A stretch of 50,742 nucleotides of DNA, taken from positions 1 through 50,742 of the forward strand of contig JABJNO010000017.1 in NCBI GenBank assembly GCA_018664825.1, in the 5' to 3' direction. The notes under the pieces were generated by a model. It saw only the letters and a list, made by a program, of their open reading frames with translations. It was not told the origin of the DNA and did no database searches. A program made the position numbers and the translations under genes. Of the stretch, positions 8,873 through 17,543 are shown piece after piece; within the stretch, counting starts at the first letter, position 1, and each line of letters opens with the position of its first letter. Source of the DNA: Candidatus Parcubacteria bacterium (lineage in GTDB: Bacteria; Patescibacteriota; Patescibacteriia; UBA1558; GWA2-36-10).

Positions 8873-10336
8873 ATGCTCAATAAGTTTAATAGAATTATTG
8901 CTATTTTTACGTTATTTTCAATGTTTTTACCATTTGCTGCTTCAGCTGAGGATTTTGATTACAACAATATCTTATCCGATGAAGAGGCCATGGATTATGC
9001 TTCAATGACCAAGGGTGATATTCAAGATTTTTTTAAAGAACAAAACAGTTTTTTGAAAAACTATTGGTATGAAGGCAACAATCCAGACCCCTCTCAAGTA
9101 GATATGGGTGTAGATGAAAAGTATATAGAAAAAAGACAGGCAGCTGAGATTATTTATAACGCTGCTCAAGAAGCAAAAATAAATCCAAAATTTTTATTGA
9201 CCTTGTTACAAAAAGAGCAAAGTTTGATAGAAAATGATAGTCCGAGTATTCGAAACTTGGATTATGCTATGGGATATTATTGCTATGATGGGCAACCCTG
9301 CAACCCAAAGTTTAAAGGCTTTGGTAAACAAGTCAGGGGCACTGCTCTACAATTTCAGTACTATATAGACAATATTTATGAATACAATTATCAACCAAAC
9401 AAGAGTTCTTGCATTGATGATGCCACCCCTTATCTTCCTTGTACAGCGACCGCTACCCAGATAAAACCTGAAAATAAAATCACAGCCGCTATGTATGTGT
9501 ATACTCCACATGTTCACGGAAACAAACTTTTTTCAAATCTATGGAATAGATATGATTTTAGTGGGGTTGTTGGTAGTATCGATATTTTGACTGGAATATT
9601 CCCCAATGGAGCTCTTGTAAAAGCTAGAGACGGAGAAGATACGGCTGTTTATTTGATTCAGAGTGGCCAAAAGAGAGCTTTTAGCTCAATGAATGCCTTG
9701 GTCTCACGCTTTGATCCACAACTAGTATTGAATGTAGAGAGTAGTGAACTTGCCAAATATGCAGAAGGATTAAATATTGAACACATGAATTATTCTGTAT
9801 TAGAAGTACCTTCTGGTGATAAATATTTGATTGATGGACTTACCAAGCGCTTGATTGCTGGTGATGAAGTTTTTCGTCAATTGGGCATAAATCCAGAAGA
9901 GGTGGAAAATGTCGAAGAAGCTGATCTAGCTGCTTATCAAATTGGTGAGGCATTGGCAGATACTGATTCAAGTCCTTTTGAACAATTGATGCAAGATCCT
10001 ACAACTGGTGGAGTTTATTATGTAAAAGATGGTAAAAAAGCCCCAATTATTGATCCGAGTATTTTGGAGATGAATTACTCAGATATAAAAATAAAAGAAG
10101 TAACTACCAAGACCTTGGATGACCTTGTAAAGATTGCCCCAGTAAAACTTGAAAACGGTAGTTTGATAATGAAAGATTCTAATCCAGATGTTTATGTAGT
10201 TTATGAAGGCAAACGTCGTTTGATTCCTGATGGAGCTACTTTTGAAAAACTTGGCTATAGTTGGGCAAATATTTATACAGTTCCAACCAAAGTCATGAAT
10301 TTTCATGCAACTGAAGTACCAATTTCAACCAATTAA
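8873..10336 (+). CDS. Secreted lysozyme-like protein with four C-terminal repeats
   Basis: A signal peptide ending near ASAED is followed by a lysozyme/transglycosylase-like domain (about residues 60-225). It holds INPKFLLTLLQKEQSLI, YAMGYYCYDGQPC, FKGFGKQVRGTALQFQYY and AAMYVYTPHVHGN, a layout I recall from secreted peptidoglycan hydrolases. The Glu of QKEQS is the likely acid. Four repeats of about 50 residues follow, each with a VYxIxxGxKRxI-like core, of the kind many Patescibacteria use on surface proteins. Probably exported and bound to the cell surface. Cotranscribed with the next gene, 3 bases downstream. Confidence 0.7.
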   Translation: MLNKFNRIIAIFTLFSMFLPFAASAEDFDYNNILSDEEAMDYASMTKGDIQDFFKEQNSFLKNYWYEGNNPDPSQVDMGVDEKYIEKRQAAEIIYNAAQEAKINPKFLLTLLQKEQSLIENDSPSIRNLDYAMGYYCYDGQPCNPKFKGFGKQVRGTALQFQYYIDNIYEYNYQPNKSSCIDDATPYLPCTATATQIKPENKITAAMYVYTPHVHGNKLFSNLWNRYDFSGVVGSIDILTGIFPNGALVKARDGEDTAVYLIQSGQKRAFSSMNALVSRFDPQLVLNVESSELAKYAEGLNIEHMNYSVLEVPSGDKYLIDGLTKRLIAGDEVFRQLGINPEEVENVEEADLAAYQIGEALADTDSSPFEQLMQDPTTGGVYYVKDGKKAPIIDPSILEMNYSDIKIKEVTTKTLDDLVKIAPVKLENGSLIMKDSNPDVYVVYEGKRRLIPDGATFEKLGYSWANIYTVPTKVMNFHATEVPISTN

Positions 10337-10339
10337 TAT

Positions 10340-11125
10340 ATGTTGACTCTTGCTTGTTTTGTCCCCCACTCTCCTGTCTTGATTCCGGAAGTAGGGAAAA
10401 AAAACGTAGAACAATTGAATGACACGATAAAAGCTTACCAATCTCTGGAGCATGATCTTTATTCTATGAAACCAGATGTTATTTTGGTTATCTCTCCTCA
10501 CTCTGAGCAAAGGAGCGAGGCTTTTGTCATCAATCAAAGTCCTAAACTAAAAGTTGACTTTAAAAAATTTGGTGATTTGGTTACCAAATTTGAGTTTAAA
10601 AATGATATTGGTTTTGGTTATCAGATCAAAGAATTGGTAGAGACTGAGATGCCGGTAGTTTTGAGTGCTCAAGAAGAGCTTGATTATGGAGCTGGTGTAC
10701 CATTGTTTTTTTTAGCTCAACATTTACCAAAAACAAAAGTAATAAATATCAGTTATTCGGATCTAGACAATGAGCTTCATCTTGAGTTTGGTAGGAAAAT
10801 AAGAAAACAAATAAACCTGACTGGCAAACGAGTGGCCGTAGTTGCTTCTGGGGACCTATCTCACAAGCTTCACGAAGATTCACCAGCTGGATATTCACCT
10901 CGTGGTCAAGAGTTTGATCAAAAGATTATCAAGCTACTGGCAGACAAGGATATCAAAGGTCTAGCTGGGCTTGATCCAGAGCTAGTCAAAGAATCTGGTG
11001 AATGTGGCTACAAATCTTTACTTATTTTGATGGGAATATTGGAAGATATAAATTATCAACCAGAGAAAATGAGCTACCAATCCCCTTTTGGTATTGGGTA
11101 TTTGGTAGAAAACTTCAAAATGTAA
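10340..11125 (+). CDS. LigB/MEMO-like protein (class III extradiol dioxygenase fold)
   Basis: A 261-residue protein of the LigB/MEMO superfamily. Visible motifs are CFVPHSPVLIPEVG (residues 6-19), VISPHSEQR, and VVASGDLSHKLHEDSPAGY with the conserved Asp/His set. Family members include aromatic-ring dioxygenase subunits and the AmmeMemoRadiSam partner MEMO. No AMMECR1 gene or radical SAM partner is adjacent; the radical SAM gene downstream has its own promoter and belongs to another class. The substrate is unknown. The start lies 3 bases after the previous stop. Confidence 0.75.
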   Translation: MLTLACFVPHSPVLIPEVGKKNVEQLNDTIKAYQSLEHDLYSMKPDVILVISPHSEQRSEAFVINQSPKLKVDFKKFGDLVTKFEFKNDIGFGYQIKELVETEMPVVLSAQEELDYGAGVPLFFLAQHLPKTKVINISYSDLDNELHLEFGRKIRKQINLTGKRVAVVASGDLSHKLHEDSPAGYSPRGQEFDQKIIKLLADKDIKGLAGLDPELVKESGECGYKSLLILMGILEDINYQPEKMSYQSPFGIGYLVENFKM

Positions 11126-11163
11126 TAATTTAATTTGAAAAAGCTAGCTTCCAATTAAAAAAT

Positions 11164-11194
11164 ACCGTTCAAATATACATTTGGGCGGTTTTAT
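11164..11194 (+). terminator. Intrinsic terminator after 10340-11125
   Basis: An 11-bp stem (11164-11174 with 11179-11189) has two G-U pairs on the plus-strand RNA and is followed by TTTTAT. On the minus strand those pairs would be A-C mismatches, so it acts on the plus strand. Confidence 0.75.
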
Positions 11195-11196
11195 AT

Positions 11197-11225
11197 TTGA
11201 TTTCTTTATGATTTAGGCGTAAACT
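11197..11225 (+). promoter_or_regulatory. Possible promoter of radical SAM gene
   Basis: TTGATT (11197-11202), 17-bp spacer, TAAACT (11220-11225). It would give a leader of about 55 bases before ATG 11289. Confidence 0.4.
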
Positions 11226-11288
11226 CAAAAAGTTAGCGTTGTTTGAAAGTTAAACCTTCTAGAAATAGAAAGAAAGTGAGGTAGTCCA

Positions 11289-12827
11289 ATGGAAAAGTTG
11301 AACATTGTTGGAATTGAGGCCAAATCCTCTGGTTTGCATGTTTATTCTAAGCATGCTGATAATCCCAGAACAGGATTGCCACGTCTATTGACCCCGCTCG
11401 ATCAGCTTGGACACAATTGCAAGATTTATTGCGAAGAGTTGCCGGATTCACGGGTCGATTGGGATATTGTAGCCGAGGCTCATATAGTGATGATTTCATC
11501 TATCACTTCAACCGCACCTCGAGCCTATGACTTGGCTCGTAGGGTTCGAGAGGTCAATCCAAGAGCCACTATTTTGGGTGGTGGTCCACACTTTACCTTT
11601 GAGTACCAAGAGGCACTCGAAAACGGAATTGATTTTGTTTTTCTGCATTGGGCAGACATCAGTTTCTTTGAGTGGCTGGATTGGTATCAGTCGTTGCTAA
11701 ATCCGTGTGAGATTTCGGCTGTTGATCTTGAAGCTCTCCACGGAATTCGTGGTTTAGCCTTTATGATTGCCAATCATCCTCACAAGACCAAGCGTCCTGT
11801 AGAAGTCGATCCCGACACCTGGCCTACTCCAGATTTTCGTCTGGTACAAGGGTACAAGCCCAAGTTTATTGTCCTGATTACATCCGAAGGATGTGATCAC
11901 AACTGTGAGTTTTGCTCAATCTGGGCTATGTACGGTGCCAAATATCGTGCTCGCTCAACTGACAAGGTCATCGAAGATATTCGGTTTTACCGAGAGCTCT
12001 ACGGTAATATACCCATCTTTGTTGGCGATGATAACATGGCAGCTGACACCCTAAACCTCAAAAGAGAGATTGTAGTATCAGGTGAAGATCGTCTGCGCAA
12101 CATTTGTCAGGGCATCATCGATGCTGGTCTTCATGGTAGCTATTCTTGTCAGGTTCGTCTGGCTTTGGGTGATCATCCAGAATTATTGGATTTGATGGCT
12201 CAAGCTGGATTTGATCGAGCTTGTATTGGTTACGAATCGGTAGAACCAGAAAACTTCAAAGCCACTGACGGAAAGCTAGATTTTGACCGCATGGAAGAGC
12301 AGACCGCTGCTTTTCATAGGCACGGTATAGCTATTCACGCTATGTGGGTCCTGGGTTTTGCGGCTGACACTGTAGATACAGTCAAAAAGACCCTCAAGCT
12401 TTGCATGAAGTGGAAAATTGAGACCAATCAATTTATGATCTTGGTACCTATTCCCGGATCTCCGCTTCGGAAGAGACTCCTCAAGCAAGGTAGGGTCCTT
12501 CACAATGACTGGGAAAAATACGATGGACGCCATGTTGTTTTTGAGCCTGAGCTTATCGGAGCTCGCGAACTTCAGGTGGCCGTAGTGCTTGATGCTATGC
12601 CCAAGATTTACAACTTATTCCAGACTTTCCGTATTTACCTCGATGGTAATATGCGGACTCTTGGGAGATGCTTGAGTCATCGGGCGCCTCATCCCAGAAT
12701 TGAGTTTAAGAGTCATCTTGGCACTTTGGCCATGCGTTTGGTAGGATTCAACACTGTTAGGAGAGTCAAAAAAGATACTCTGAAGTATCTGGAGACATTA
12801 AGAAGGTTTAGTAAGTCTGTTGCTTAG
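11289..12827 (+). CDS. B12-binding-type radical SAM protein
   Basis: A 512-residue protein. The N-terminal third looks like a cobalamin-binding Rossmann domain (HIVMISSITSTAPRAYDLAR, TILGGGPHF), although the DxHxxG cobalamin histidine motif is not evident. The radical SAM cluster motif is C202-x3-C206-x2-C209 (GCDHNCEFCSI), followed by GDDNM and GYESVEP, typical of this superfamily. The reaction is unknown; relatives are methyltransferases and methylthiotransferases, among others. Codons end in C or G far more often than in neighbours. A GTGAGG site lies upstream, and the gene has its own promoter candidate and terminator. That style matches the orphan genes at 30.7-38.7 kb. Confidence 0.85.
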   Translation: MEKLNIVGIEAKSSGLHVYSKHADNPRTGLPRLLTPLDQLGHNCKIYCEELPDSRVDWDIVAEAHIVMISSITSTAPRAYDLARRVREVNPRATILGGGPHFTFEYQEALENGIDFVFLHWADISFFEWLDWYQSLLNPCEISAVDLEALHGIRGLAFMIANHPHKTKRPVEVDPDTWPTPDFRLVQGYKPKFIVLITSEGCDHNCEFCSIWAMYGAKYRARSTDKVIEDIRFYRELYGNIPIFVGDDNMAADTLNLKREIVVSGEDRLRNICQGIIDAGLHGSYSCQVRLALGDHPELLDLMAQAGFDRACIGYESVEPENFKATDGKLDFDRMEEQTAAFHRHGIAIHAMWVLGFAADTVDTVKKTLKLCMKWKIETNQFMILVPIPGSPLRKRLLKQGRVLHNDWEKYDGRHVVFEPELIGARELQVAVVLDAMPKIYNLFQTFRIYLDGNMRTLGRCLSHRAPHPRIEFKSHLGTLAMRLVGFNTVRRVKKDTLKYLETLRRFSKSVA

Positions 12828-12841
12828 GCAACAGTTTTGTG

Positions 12842-12879
12842 CCCGCGGTTTCGTATTAGCGAAACCGCGGGTTTTTATT
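12842..12879 (+). terminator. Strong intrinsic terminator of radical SAM gene
   Basis: A perfect 12-bp GC-rich stem (12842-12853 and 12860-12871), 6-base loop, then TTTTTATTTTTTT on the plus strand. Confidence 0.9.
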
Positions 12880-13399
12880 TTTTTATAATATTTTGAATAA
12901 ATTTATTTTTGAGAGCAGTATATTTTGGTCGGTCATCAGCATATTTTAAAAATAAATCCTGTTTTAGTTTTTGGTATTCATCTCGAGCAGATTTATCTTT
13001 TATCAAGTAGTCACGAAATTGTATAAGATTTTTCCAATCTTGACCTTGATGTTTTTCAATGTGTAGGTAAATTGTACGGTTTTCTTCTGGACCCTTGGCC
13101 AAAAACACTCTATTTTCTGAGCTGGCATCGGGACGAAAATGGTAGCCGATTTTTTCTAAAGGCTCTAAACATATTTTAGCTTTATCTATATCCTCTACTG
13201 CTAGAGCAATATCAATAATTGGCTTGGCAGAAATTTTTGGAATAGCAGTGCTACCAACATGTTGGATGTCGATTATTTTTATACGTGGAGATAAAGTTTT
13301 TTCTAGTAGTTCTTTTTCTGTCAAAAATAATTTTGGCCAACTTTTATTGTAGGGTGAAAGTTTTACAATGCCTCTTTTTAGACCAATTTCTTTAGCCAT
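12875..13399 (-). CDS. GrpB/Dephospho-CoA kinase-like (UPF0157) nucleotidyltransferase-fold protein
   Basis: 174 residues of the GrpB family. Key blocks are LSPYNKSWPKLF, IQHVGSTAIPKISAKPIIDI (the HVGSTAI...KPIIDI signature) and RDYLIKD. The fold is that of minimal nucleotidyltransferases; the substrate of stand-alone GrpB proteins is not established. A second GrpB paralogue lies at 24409-24942. It overlaps the upstream zinc-ribbon gene by 8 bases and is the last gene of a four-gene minus-strand run. Confidence 0.85.
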   Translation of the reverse strand: MAKEIGLKRGIVKLSPYNKSWPKLFLTEKELLEKTLSPRIKIIDIQHVGSTAIPKISAKPIIDIALAVEDIDKAKICLEPLEKIGYHFRPDASSENRVFLAKGPEENRTIYLHIEKHQGQDWKNLIQFRDYLIKDKSARDEYQKLKQDLFLKYADDRPKYTALKNKFIQNIIKK

Positions 13400-13994
13400 T
13401 ATTTTTCATATAGATAAATATCATAGTACCAGCTACAAGTAGCCCGGTTAGTAGGAATATTGCATAGAGAATTCTTTTTTGTTGTTCACTTTTTGGTTTT
13501 TGCTTATTTTTCCATTGTTTTTTCTTTTGCCCAATAACAAAAGTAACAAACAGCGCAATCCAAATAGGAATCATAGAAGAGCTATCATTATCACTATCAC
13601 TATTGCTAGAGTCTAGAGTACCTTCAGGACTAAATATATACATCGCAACTACAATAAGTAGTACGCCAATTGCACTGAAAATACTAAATTTTATTTTTTT
13701 CTTTTGGTCAATAGTGGTATTGCTTCCTTGCTTGGTGTTTTTCCATCTGTCCAATGTAGGCATTAGCGCAGTAAACTTTTTTTTGGCATCATATTCAGAA
13801 ATGTTTTTTTTGGACATTTCTATAGATGTCATTTTATCAATCTGTCCTTGCATAGTAGCGTGTGGATTGGTAAAAAATCCACCTTGAAAACAATTGCGAC
13901 AATATGTCCCATTTGATTTTCCATCTTTGGTAGTACCAAAGTCTCCGTGTTTTTCCATTGGCACGCCACAACTTTGGCATAGTACTTTTTGCAT
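13392..13994 (-). CDS. Zinc-ribbon membrane protein
   Basis: A 200-residue protein. The N-terminal LCQSCGVPME and GTYCRNCFQGG pair (two CxxC knuckles) matches the putative zinc-ribbon domain I know as PF12674. A Lys-rich linker leads to two or three membrane segments in the C-terminal half. Stand-alone PF12674 proteins are often quorum or stress related but have no firm function. It sits 4 bases after the GNAT gene stop and overlaps the GrpB gene start. Confidence 0.75.
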   Translation of the reverse strand: MQKVLCQSCGVPMEKHGDFGTTKDGKSNGTYCRNCFQGGFFTNPHATMQGQIDKMTSIEMSKKNISEYDAKKKFTALMPTLDRWKNTKQGSNTTIDQKKKIKFSIFSAIGVLLIVVAMYIFSPEGTLDSSNSDSDNDSSSMIPIWIALFVTFVIGQKKKQWKNKQKPKSEQQKRILYAIFLLTGLLVAGTMIFIYMKNNG

Positions 13995-13998
13995 AGTT

Positions 13999-14466
13999 TT
14001 ATATTAATTTTTTCATTGGCTGTATTTTGAGTCCGTGGAAAGTCCGTACTCCAGTAGTTTTTTTGTAGCCTACTTTTGTATAAAAAGGTACAGCGTATAG
14101 TGAGGCTCGTATTCTTATTTCTTTTGAACCTATTTTTTTGACGCTAGTTTCAAATTTTTGCATTAGTTGACGACCAATACCCATTTTGTGATAAGTGCCA
14201 TCTACAAAAAGATTGGTACCTCTATTTTTGCGTCCTCGGACCATACCAACTATTTTGTTTTTGTAAACCGCAACATAAATAAAAGCGGAGTTCAAAAAAT
14301 TTTCCTCTAGATTTTTCAAATCATTTTTCTTTGGATCTACTCTATCAATATAATCTTGAATAGCTTTTTTACTACCTTCTGTTTTATTGAATTTGGCATA
14401 GGTGTGAGAGATCAGCCGAGCAACATCTTTGGTGTCAGCTTTTTTGAATTGGCGGATTTTGACCAT
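13999..14466 (-). CDS. GNAT family N-acetyltransferase
   Basis: 155 residues with the GNAT acetyl-CoA loop as YHKMGIGRQLMQKFE, followed by IRIRASLYAVPFYTKVGYKK, the usual beta5-alpha4 end with the FYxKxGY motif. It should transfer an acetyl group from acetyl-CoA to an amine on a small molecule or protein; the acceptor is unknown. Its start lies inside the end of the upstream 96-residue gene (32-base overlap), which suggests coupling. Confidence 0.85.
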   Translation of the reverse strand: MVKIRQFKKADTKDVARLISHTYAKFNKTEGSKKAIQDYIDRVDPKKNDLKNLEENFLNSAFIYVAVYKNKIVGMVRGRKNRGTNLFVDGTYHKMGIGRQLMQKFETSVKKIGSKEIRIRASLYAVPFYTKVGYKKTTGVRTFHGLKIQPMKKLI

Positions 14467-14725
14467 GTTTTTGAGCTACTAATTTAAAAAAATATTTCCA
14501 TTGTTGGTTTCCTTGAGCCAACTCTCTTGTGTCATCAAGGCATTTTTCTACAAAACTTTTGTCATTATCTTTGCATATTTTAAAAACAGAGCCGCGCTTG
14601 AAGTTTGGCACTCCCAATTCTTCGATGATTTTTAAAGCAAAATCCTGCCATTGATAAGCAGGGGCCTTTATAGTAGGTTTGTCTTCTTTTTTCTTATCTT
14701 GAAAGATATCTGATATTTGTTGCAT
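14435..14725 (-). CDS. Small uncharacterised protein, leaderless mRNA
   Basis: 96 residues starting MQQISDIFQDKKKEDKPT. It has an open frame running back to 14917, but the upstream part is AT-rich noise and contains the promoter. The extended -10 box TGG-TATAAT ends 7 bases before ATG 14725, so the start codon is at or next to the 5' end of the mRNA. The protein is soluble, with Trp and Lys clusters and no motif I can name. First gene of the run 14725-12875. Confidence 0.65.
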   Translation of the reverse strand: MQQISDIFQDKKKEDKPTIKAPAYQWQDFALKIIEELGVPNFKRGSVFKICKDNDKSFVEKCLDDTRELAQGNQQWKYFFKLVAQKHGQNPPIQKS

Positions 14726-14731
14726 AATTAA

Positions 14732-14740
14732 ATTATACCA
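14732..14740 (-). promoter_or_regulatory. Extended -10 promoter giving a leaderless mRNA
   Basis: Minus-strand TGG-TATAAT (14732-14740); the predicted +1 coincides with ATG 14725. Confidence 0.6.
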
Positions 14741-14761
14741 GATAAAAAAACCTTTATATAG

Positions 14762-14790
14762 TTGACAAAACACCTTATTTATATTATAGT
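14762..14790 (+). promoter_or_regulatory. Promoter of 14810 gene
   Basis: TTGACA (14762-14767), 17-bp spacer, TATAGT (14785-14790). The leader would be about 13 bases, with no Shine-Dalgarno. Confidence 0.7.
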
Positions 14791-14809
14791 ATAGACTGAT
14801 TATTTTATT

Positions 14810-16111
14810 ATGAAAAATCGAGAGAAAAACCCCAATAACCAAGAAGAAGAAAATGTATCTAATACAGATGAAAAACCGGTTTTTAATACTGATAAAATAG
14901 TAGAAGATGTAGCACAAAGACCTGAATTGTTAGAATATTTTGATTGTGATAGTGAAAAATTTAAACTAGCCATTCAAAAAGCTATTGATAAAATATTTGC
15001 CACTGTCGAATCTCCGGACGATCAGGATGCCATTGCTAGCTTACTAGAATCTTTTACTAGTCATCTAGTTGAAAAACAAAACACTAGAGATACTGAGTTT
15101 GTTCATGGAGCTGGCACTTTTGCCCTTAAAGGAATAATTGAAGATGCTCAGATTATACGTCGTGGAAAAGGAGTTGGTGGAGCTGATGTTGAAATGGGAC
15201 ATGAAATTTCTGATACAGAAGAAGGTAAAAAAGAAACTTATATTTCCGTTTCAATGAATAGCGATGTAGGCTATGCTATATCATATGCTTATGCTCGTGG
15301 ATTTGAAAGACCAGAAACAAAGCAAGATTTATTGTTAGATTCAAATAAAATAAATGGAACAAATGTTCACTTGGAAGTTTTTAGGGGTATGTCTGCTGAA
15401 GAAAAAAAAGATTTTCAAGAAAAATACCCACATATTACCGAAGAATTTATAGCTCAAGTTAGTGAACGTCCTCATTATTTTGATCCAGTCATTGAAAAGG
15501 AAAAGACCTTTATCTATCAAGAAGTTATTGATAGACTAAACTTAGAAGGAGTCGTTCCTGATTCTCCTATGGGTACTACAAATGTTGGAGAAATACAACA
15601 CTTAATAGGTAAAGTAAATAACAATGAAGTTTTAAATACTATATTTGCAAGTTTAAAAAAAGAAATCGAAACTTATCCAGACACAGAAATATCAAGAATT
15701 GTAGTCAGATATCAAGCCATGCTTGATAGGACAAAAGAAAGGTTGGGTCAATATGAATCTTTAGATGAAGATGAGAGAAAATCTTGGACTCATCAACATC
15801 CAGTTATGTTTGGTATCAAAAAGCCAGGGGTAAAAGATTTGAAAATTAGAGATAAAAATGCTGACGGTCAAGATATTCAGCCATTTGGTCAAGAAAGACG
15901 TATTTATGATGATATTGATTTGATGGCCATAAGTACTATTGAAGTGCCTCAGGCTATGATTCCTGAAGTAAAAAAAATGTTAGAACAAAAAGTTGCAACT
16001 ATTTCAGATGCAATATTGATAGAACATATATCCAAAATAAAAATAAGCCCACTTGAATATTATGAGATCGAAAGAGTCATAAAAGATCAAGTAAGAGAAT
16101 TACAAGAATAA
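14810..16111 (+). CDS. Uncharacterised protein with possible ADP-ribosyltransferase-like segment
   Basis: A 433-residue soluble protein with an acidic, Asn-rich N-terminus. Residues 98-110 (VHGAGTFALKGII) followed by 144-163 (YISVSMNSDVGYAISYAYAR) resemble the His-Gly and Ser-rich strands of ART-fold domains, which usually read HGT...ALxxIL and then SxxxxxAxxYA. That is a fold guess from pattern only; the third catalytic residue is not assigned. It stops 2 bases before def, so the def-fmt pair may share its transcript. Confidence 0.6.
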   Translation: MKNREKNPNNQEEENVSNTDEKPVFNTDKIVEDVAQRPELLEYFDCDSEKFKLAIQKAIDKIFATVESPDDQDAIASLLESFTSHLVEKQNTRDTEFVHGAGTFALKGIIEDAQIIRRGKGVGGADVEMGHEISDTEEGKKETYISVSMNSDVGYAISYAYARGFERPETKQDLLLDSNKINGTNVHLEVFRGMSAEEKKDFQEKYPHITEEFIAQVSERPHYFDPVIEKEKTFIYQEVIDRLNLEGVVPDSPMGTTNVGEIQHLIGKVNNNEVLNTIFASLKKEIETYPDTEISRIVVRYQAMLDRTKERLGQYESLDEDERKSWTHQHPVMFGIKKPGVKDLKIRDKNADGQDIQPFGQERRIYDDIDLMAISTIEVPQAMIPEVKKMLEQKVATISDAILIEHISKIKISPLEYYEIERVIKDQVRELQE

Positions 16112-16113
16112 TT

Positions 16114-16608
16114 ATGTTAAAAATAGCCAAATATCCAGAACAGATTTTGCGCCAAACCGCTAAGCCAATTAGCGATTTTAATGATGATTTAAAGGCATTG
16201 GCCGATGAAATGGCTGAGGTTATGTATAAGGATGATGGCATTGGTTTGGCTGCTCCACAGGTCAGCAAAAGCATGAGATTGATCGTAGTAGGAACCTCTA
16301 GAGGTAAATATAGAGTTTATGTAAATCCAGAAATCACTTTTTTTTCAAAAGACAAAGGCAGAAGTGAAGAAGGTTGTTTGTCATTGCCGCAGATATTTGG
16401 TTGGGTTACTAGAGCAAAGAAAATTCATGTCAAATATCAAGATCTAGAAGGTAATGTTTATAAAGAAAAATTAAAAGGTTTGGAATCTATTGTTTTACAA
16501 CATGAACTGGATCACTTAAATGGAATTTTATTTATTGACCGAGCTGAAAAAATCAGCAAAGGTCGAGAACTTTTAGATAGCTTAAAAGCAAAACTTGATG
16601 AAAAGTAA
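16114..16608 (+). CDS. def: Peptide deformylase
   Basis: 164 residues with all three deformylase motifs: GIGLAAPQV (motif 1), EGCLSLP (motif 2, metal Cys) and QHELDHLNG (motif 3, HExxH type). The enzyme removes the formyl group from the N-terminal Met of new proteins. It overlaps fmt by 11 bases, the classic def-fmt arrangement, so formylation and deformylation are expressed together. Confidence 0.95.
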   Translation: MLKIAKYPEQILRQTAKPISDFNDDLKALADEMAEVMYKDDGIGLAAPQVSKSMRLIVVGTSRGKYRVYVNPEITFFSKDKGRSEEGCLSLPQIFGWVTRAKKIHVKYQDLEGNVYKEKLKGLESIVLQHELDHLNGILFIDRAEKISKGRELLDSLKAKLDEK

Positions 16609-17506
16609 ATTAATATTTTGGGGCACTCCTCTATTTGCGGTGCCTAGTCTAAAATCTTTGCATGATTTGGCTTTGGTGAGTGCTGTAATAAGTCAGCCTG
16701 ACAGACCAGCTGGTCGTGGTAAAAAACTTGTTTCCTCACCAGTCAAAGAATATGCCAAACAAAATAATATAGATGTTTTAGAGCCTAGTCATTTGGACGA
16801 GGCTTTTGTGCTTGAGCTAAAAAAATACCTACCAGCTACTTTTGTAGTAGTTGCTTATGGCAAGATTATTCCCCAAGATGTGTTGGATTTGTCTGAGCTT
16901 TTGGCTCTCAATATTCATCCTTCTGCCCTACCAATTTTGCGTGGACCATCCCCTATTCAAACGGCTATTTTAAAAGGTTTCGAGACCACAGCAGTGTCAT
17001 TGATGCAATTGGACAAAAAAATGGACCATGGGCCAATTTTAGGCCAAATTGAGGCCAAAATAGAGCCAAACGAAGATTATATTGAGCTATCTGAGAGGCT
17101 ATCTAGTATAGGAGCTGATTTGTTGACCAACAAGATACGAGATTATCTTGATGGCAAGCTCACTCCCCAGGTTCAGGATGACTCACAGGCCACTTTTTGT
17201 AAGATGATAAAAAAAGAAGATGGTAAGATAGATTGGCAAGATACAGCGATTAATATTCACAACAAAGTCCGAGCCTATCGTGCTTGGCCCTCTGCCTTTA
17301 CTACTATCAAAGATATTGATATAAAAATTATCAAAACAAAAATTGTAGATAAAAATCTACAACCAGCGGAAATATTTATTGAAAAAGATGAATTTATAAT
17401 CGGTACAGGAGACAAATCTTTGCAAGTGTTGGAGCTCCAGCCAAGTGGAAAAAAAATAATGACAGCTTCGGAATTTTTACGAGGCTACCAAAATAAACTA
17501 AAATAA
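16598..17506 (+). CDS. fmt: Methionyl-tRNA formyltransferase
   Basis: A 302-residue enzyme starting MKSKLIFWGTPLFAVPSL. The formyl-folate binding and catalytic region is NIHPSALPILRGPSPIQ, with the Asp of QLDKKMDHGPIL downstream. It formylates Met-tRNA for initiation. ATG 16598 is preferred over TTG 16595 one codon earlier. The start overlaps def. A terminator follows the stop at once, shared with the convergent 17544 gene. Confidence 0.95.
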   Translation: MKSKLIFWGTPLFAVPSLKSLHDLALVSAVISQPDRPAGRGKKLVSSPVKEYAKQNNIDVLEPSHLDEAFVLELKKYLPATFVVVAYGKIIPQDVLDLSELLALNIHPSALPILRGPSPIQTAILKGFETTAVSLMQLDKKMDHGPILGQIEAKIEPNEDYIELSERLSSIGADLLTNKIRDYLDGKLTPQVQDDSQATFCKMIKKEDGKIDWQDTAINIHNKVRAYRAWPSAFTTIKDIDIKIIKTKIVDKNLQPAEIFIEKDEFIIGTGDKSLQVLELQPSGKKIMTASEFLRGYQNKLK

Positions 17507-17507
17507 A

Positions 17508-17540
17508 AAAACACCCTGACTAATCAAGGTGTTTTTTAGT
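17508..17540. terminator. Bidirectional terminator between fmt and 17544 gene
   Basis: AAAACACC / GGTGTTTT (17508-17515, 17528-17535) with T runs on both strands between convergent genes. Confidence 0.75.
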
Positions 17541-17543
17541 TTT

